Source: Rhodobacteraceae bacterium HLUCCO18 (lineage in GTDB: Bacteria; Pseudomonadota; Alphaproteobacteria; Rhodobacterales; Rhodobacteraceae). From it: a stretch of DNA of 64,000 nt. This document shows, piece by piece, positions 63,055-64,000 of the stretch. The first letter of the stretch is position 1, and each line of letters opens with the position of its first letter. The notes beneath the pieces were generated by a model. It made no database searches. It was not told the DNA's origin and saw only the letters and a program-made list of their open reading frames with translations. A program made the translations under genes and the position numbers. Location: contig LJSY01000006.1 of NCBI GenBank assembly GCA_001314805.1, positions 1 through 64,000 of the forward strand, in the 5' to 3' direction.

Positions 63055-63837
63055 GTGGCGAAGAAACCGGCACGGATCATCGAGAAGGAGCGCGCGCGCA
63101 AGGCTTCGGCGGCCGGAACCGTCTGGCTTTTCGGGTTGCATGCGGTGCGTGACGCGCTGGCCAATCCCGCGCGCGAGAAGCTGCGCCTCGTAGTCACCCG
63201 CAACGCCGCCGACCGGCTGGCCGAGGCCATCGCCGCGGTCGGCCTTGCGCCCGAAATCGCCGATCCGCGCAGCTTTCCAGCACCACTCGATCCGGACTCC
63301 GTGCATCAGGGTGCTGCGCTGGAGGTGCGCGCGCTCGACTGGGGCCGGCTCGAGGACATCGCGCTGGCGGAAGGCGCGGGGCCGCCGCGTCTCGTCCTGC
63401 TCGACCGGGTGTCCGACCCGCATAACGTGGGCGCGATCCTGCGCTCGGCCGAAGTCTTCGGGGCCCGCGCCGTGGTCGCCCCTTCCCGCCATTCCGCGCC
63501 AGAAACCGGCGCGCTCGCCAAGACCGCAAGCGGCGCGCTGGAGCGTCAGCCCTACCTGCGCGTGCCGAACCTCGGCAATGCCATCGAGACGCTCAAATCC
63601 ATGGGCTTCCTGGTGATCGGCCTGGACGGAGAAGGTGCGGTCGAGATCGGCGGGGCGGCGGCAGAGGCAAGGGGGCGTCCCGCCGCGCTGGTCCTCGGCG
63701 CCGAGGGCCCGGGGCTCAGGGCGCGCACCCGCGAGCTTTGCGATATCCTCGCGCGCATTCCCTCCGCGGGCGCCTTCGGTTCACTCAACGTCTCCAACGC
63801 GGCGGCGGTGAGCCTATATGCACTCGGGACCGAGTAA
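63055..63837 (+). CDS. rlmB: 23S rRNA 2'-O-methyltransferase RlmB / TrmH family
   Basis: A SPOUT-class methyltransferase (260 aa), probably methylating G2251 of 23S rRNA. An L30-like substrate-binding N terminus has WLFGLHAVRDALANP. The knotted SpoU domain shows the three motifs VSDPHNVGAILRSAEVFG, LVLGAEGPGLR and GSLNVSNAAAVSLY. The start is GTG 63055 with GGAGG 8 bp upstream. It is adjacent and divergent to tRNA-Tyr. Confidence 0.9.
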   Translation: MAKKPARIIEKERARKASAAGTVWLFGLHAVRDALANPAREKLRLVVTRNAADRLAEAIAAVGLAPEIADPRSFPAPLDPDSVHQGAALEVRALDWGRLEDIALAEGAGPPRLVLLDRVSDPHNVGAILRSAEVFGARAVVAPSRHSAPETGALAKTASGALERQPYLRVPNLGNAIETLKSMGFLVIGLDGEGAVEIGGAAAEARGRPAALVLGAEGPGLRARTRELCDILARIPSAGAFGSLNVSNAAAVSLYALGTE

Positions 63838-63849
63838 GCCGGAGGCCCG

Positions 63850-64000
63850 ATGCCCTACCAGACGAAGATCGCCACCTGCTCCTATTGCGGACGCCGCCAG
63901 ACCTTGAAGCTGTCGGCGCGCGACGGGCACGAACTGGCCTGCGGCGCCTGCGGCGCGCCCCTGCACGAGATGAAATGGCTCCGCGCGGACCGGGACGTGG
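63850..64000 (+). CDS. Zinc-ribbon protein (cut by window end)
   Basis: The first 50 codons are present: MPYQTKIATCSYCGRRQTLK, then LACGACGAPLHEMKWL. Two CxxC pairs 22 residues apart define a zinc ribbon. GGAGG precedes the ATG at 63850, 12 bp after rlmB. The function and the rest of the protein are outside the window. Confidence 0.75.
   Translation, partial: MPYQTKIATCSYCGRRQTLKLSARDGHELACGACGAPLHEMKWLRADRDV

Overview
The window is high-GC chromosomal DNA from an alphaproteobacterium of the Rhodobacterales (roseobacter-type Rhodobacteraceae). Evidence: a complete RcGTA-type gene transfer agent (GTA) cluster in canonical order, the neighbourhoods mltG-GTA-cysE and irr-fabA-fabB-fabI, an Irr-type Fur regulator, a fold-III ornithine decarboxylase, and TTGnnn-17-TAtnnn promoters. 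The taxonomic call is an inference from gene content.

Layout. 1-8.1 kb: xthA (cut by the window edge) and an A-type Fe-S carrier, then dgt, a small secreted protein, argS, a SPOR-domain protein, nagZ, scpA, scpB and a small basic protein. 8.2-12.3 kb: a tiny ORF, a bidirectional terminator, the glnB-glnA nitrogen operon (minus strand) and divergent nnr. 12.3-19.1 kb: tRNA-Leu(UAG), a structured leader and ornithine decarboxylase, then on the minus strand an OmpA-family protein with a long Ala/Glu-rich region, a small exported protein, a small coiled-coil protein and a Na/Pi-cotransporter-family protein whose 3' end overlaps it. 19.2-24.1 kb: a decaying 2-oxoacid dehydrogenase operon. E1-alpha is truncated and has a nonsense codon, E1-beta and a lipoyl-domain E2 are intact, an aldehyde dehydrogenase has an internal TAG, and the catalytic E2 is frameshifted. 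The E1-alpha truncation point abuts a 3' remnant of a dehydrogenase gene linked to thuA. 25-31.4 kb: tig, a membrane-anchored protein, a repeat protein that appears frameshifted, a sugar dehydrogenase, and rpsF-rpsR-rplI. 31.6-33 kb: two paralogous Flp-pilin-like genes, the second carrying an Asp/Thr-rich stalk and a C-terminal module shared with the repeat protein. 33.1-38.5 kb: fabD, a membrane protein, fabG, acpP, fabF, mltG. 38.8-54 kb: the GTA (small terminase through the DUF2793 protein, all reading frames open). 54-56.4 kb: an IS256-family remnant, cysE and a zinc-protease-like pseudogene. 56.4-64 kb: typA, irr, fabA-fabB-fabI, a cation efflux protein, tRNA-Tyr, rlmB and a zinc-ribbon gene cut by the window end.

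How the genes relate: most are housekeeping. Two fatty-acid synthesis loci lie about 22 kb apart: the initiation/elongation set fabD-fabG-acpP-fabF, and the unsaturated branch fabA-fabB with the reductase fabI. The GTA lies between them and is a co-oriented, tightly overlapping structural operon with a terminator-like hairpin in its leader. No rRNA, CRISPR array or integrase was seen. The least explained material is the pilin-like pair and the roughly 130-residue Cys/Asp module shared across 27.3-33 kb.
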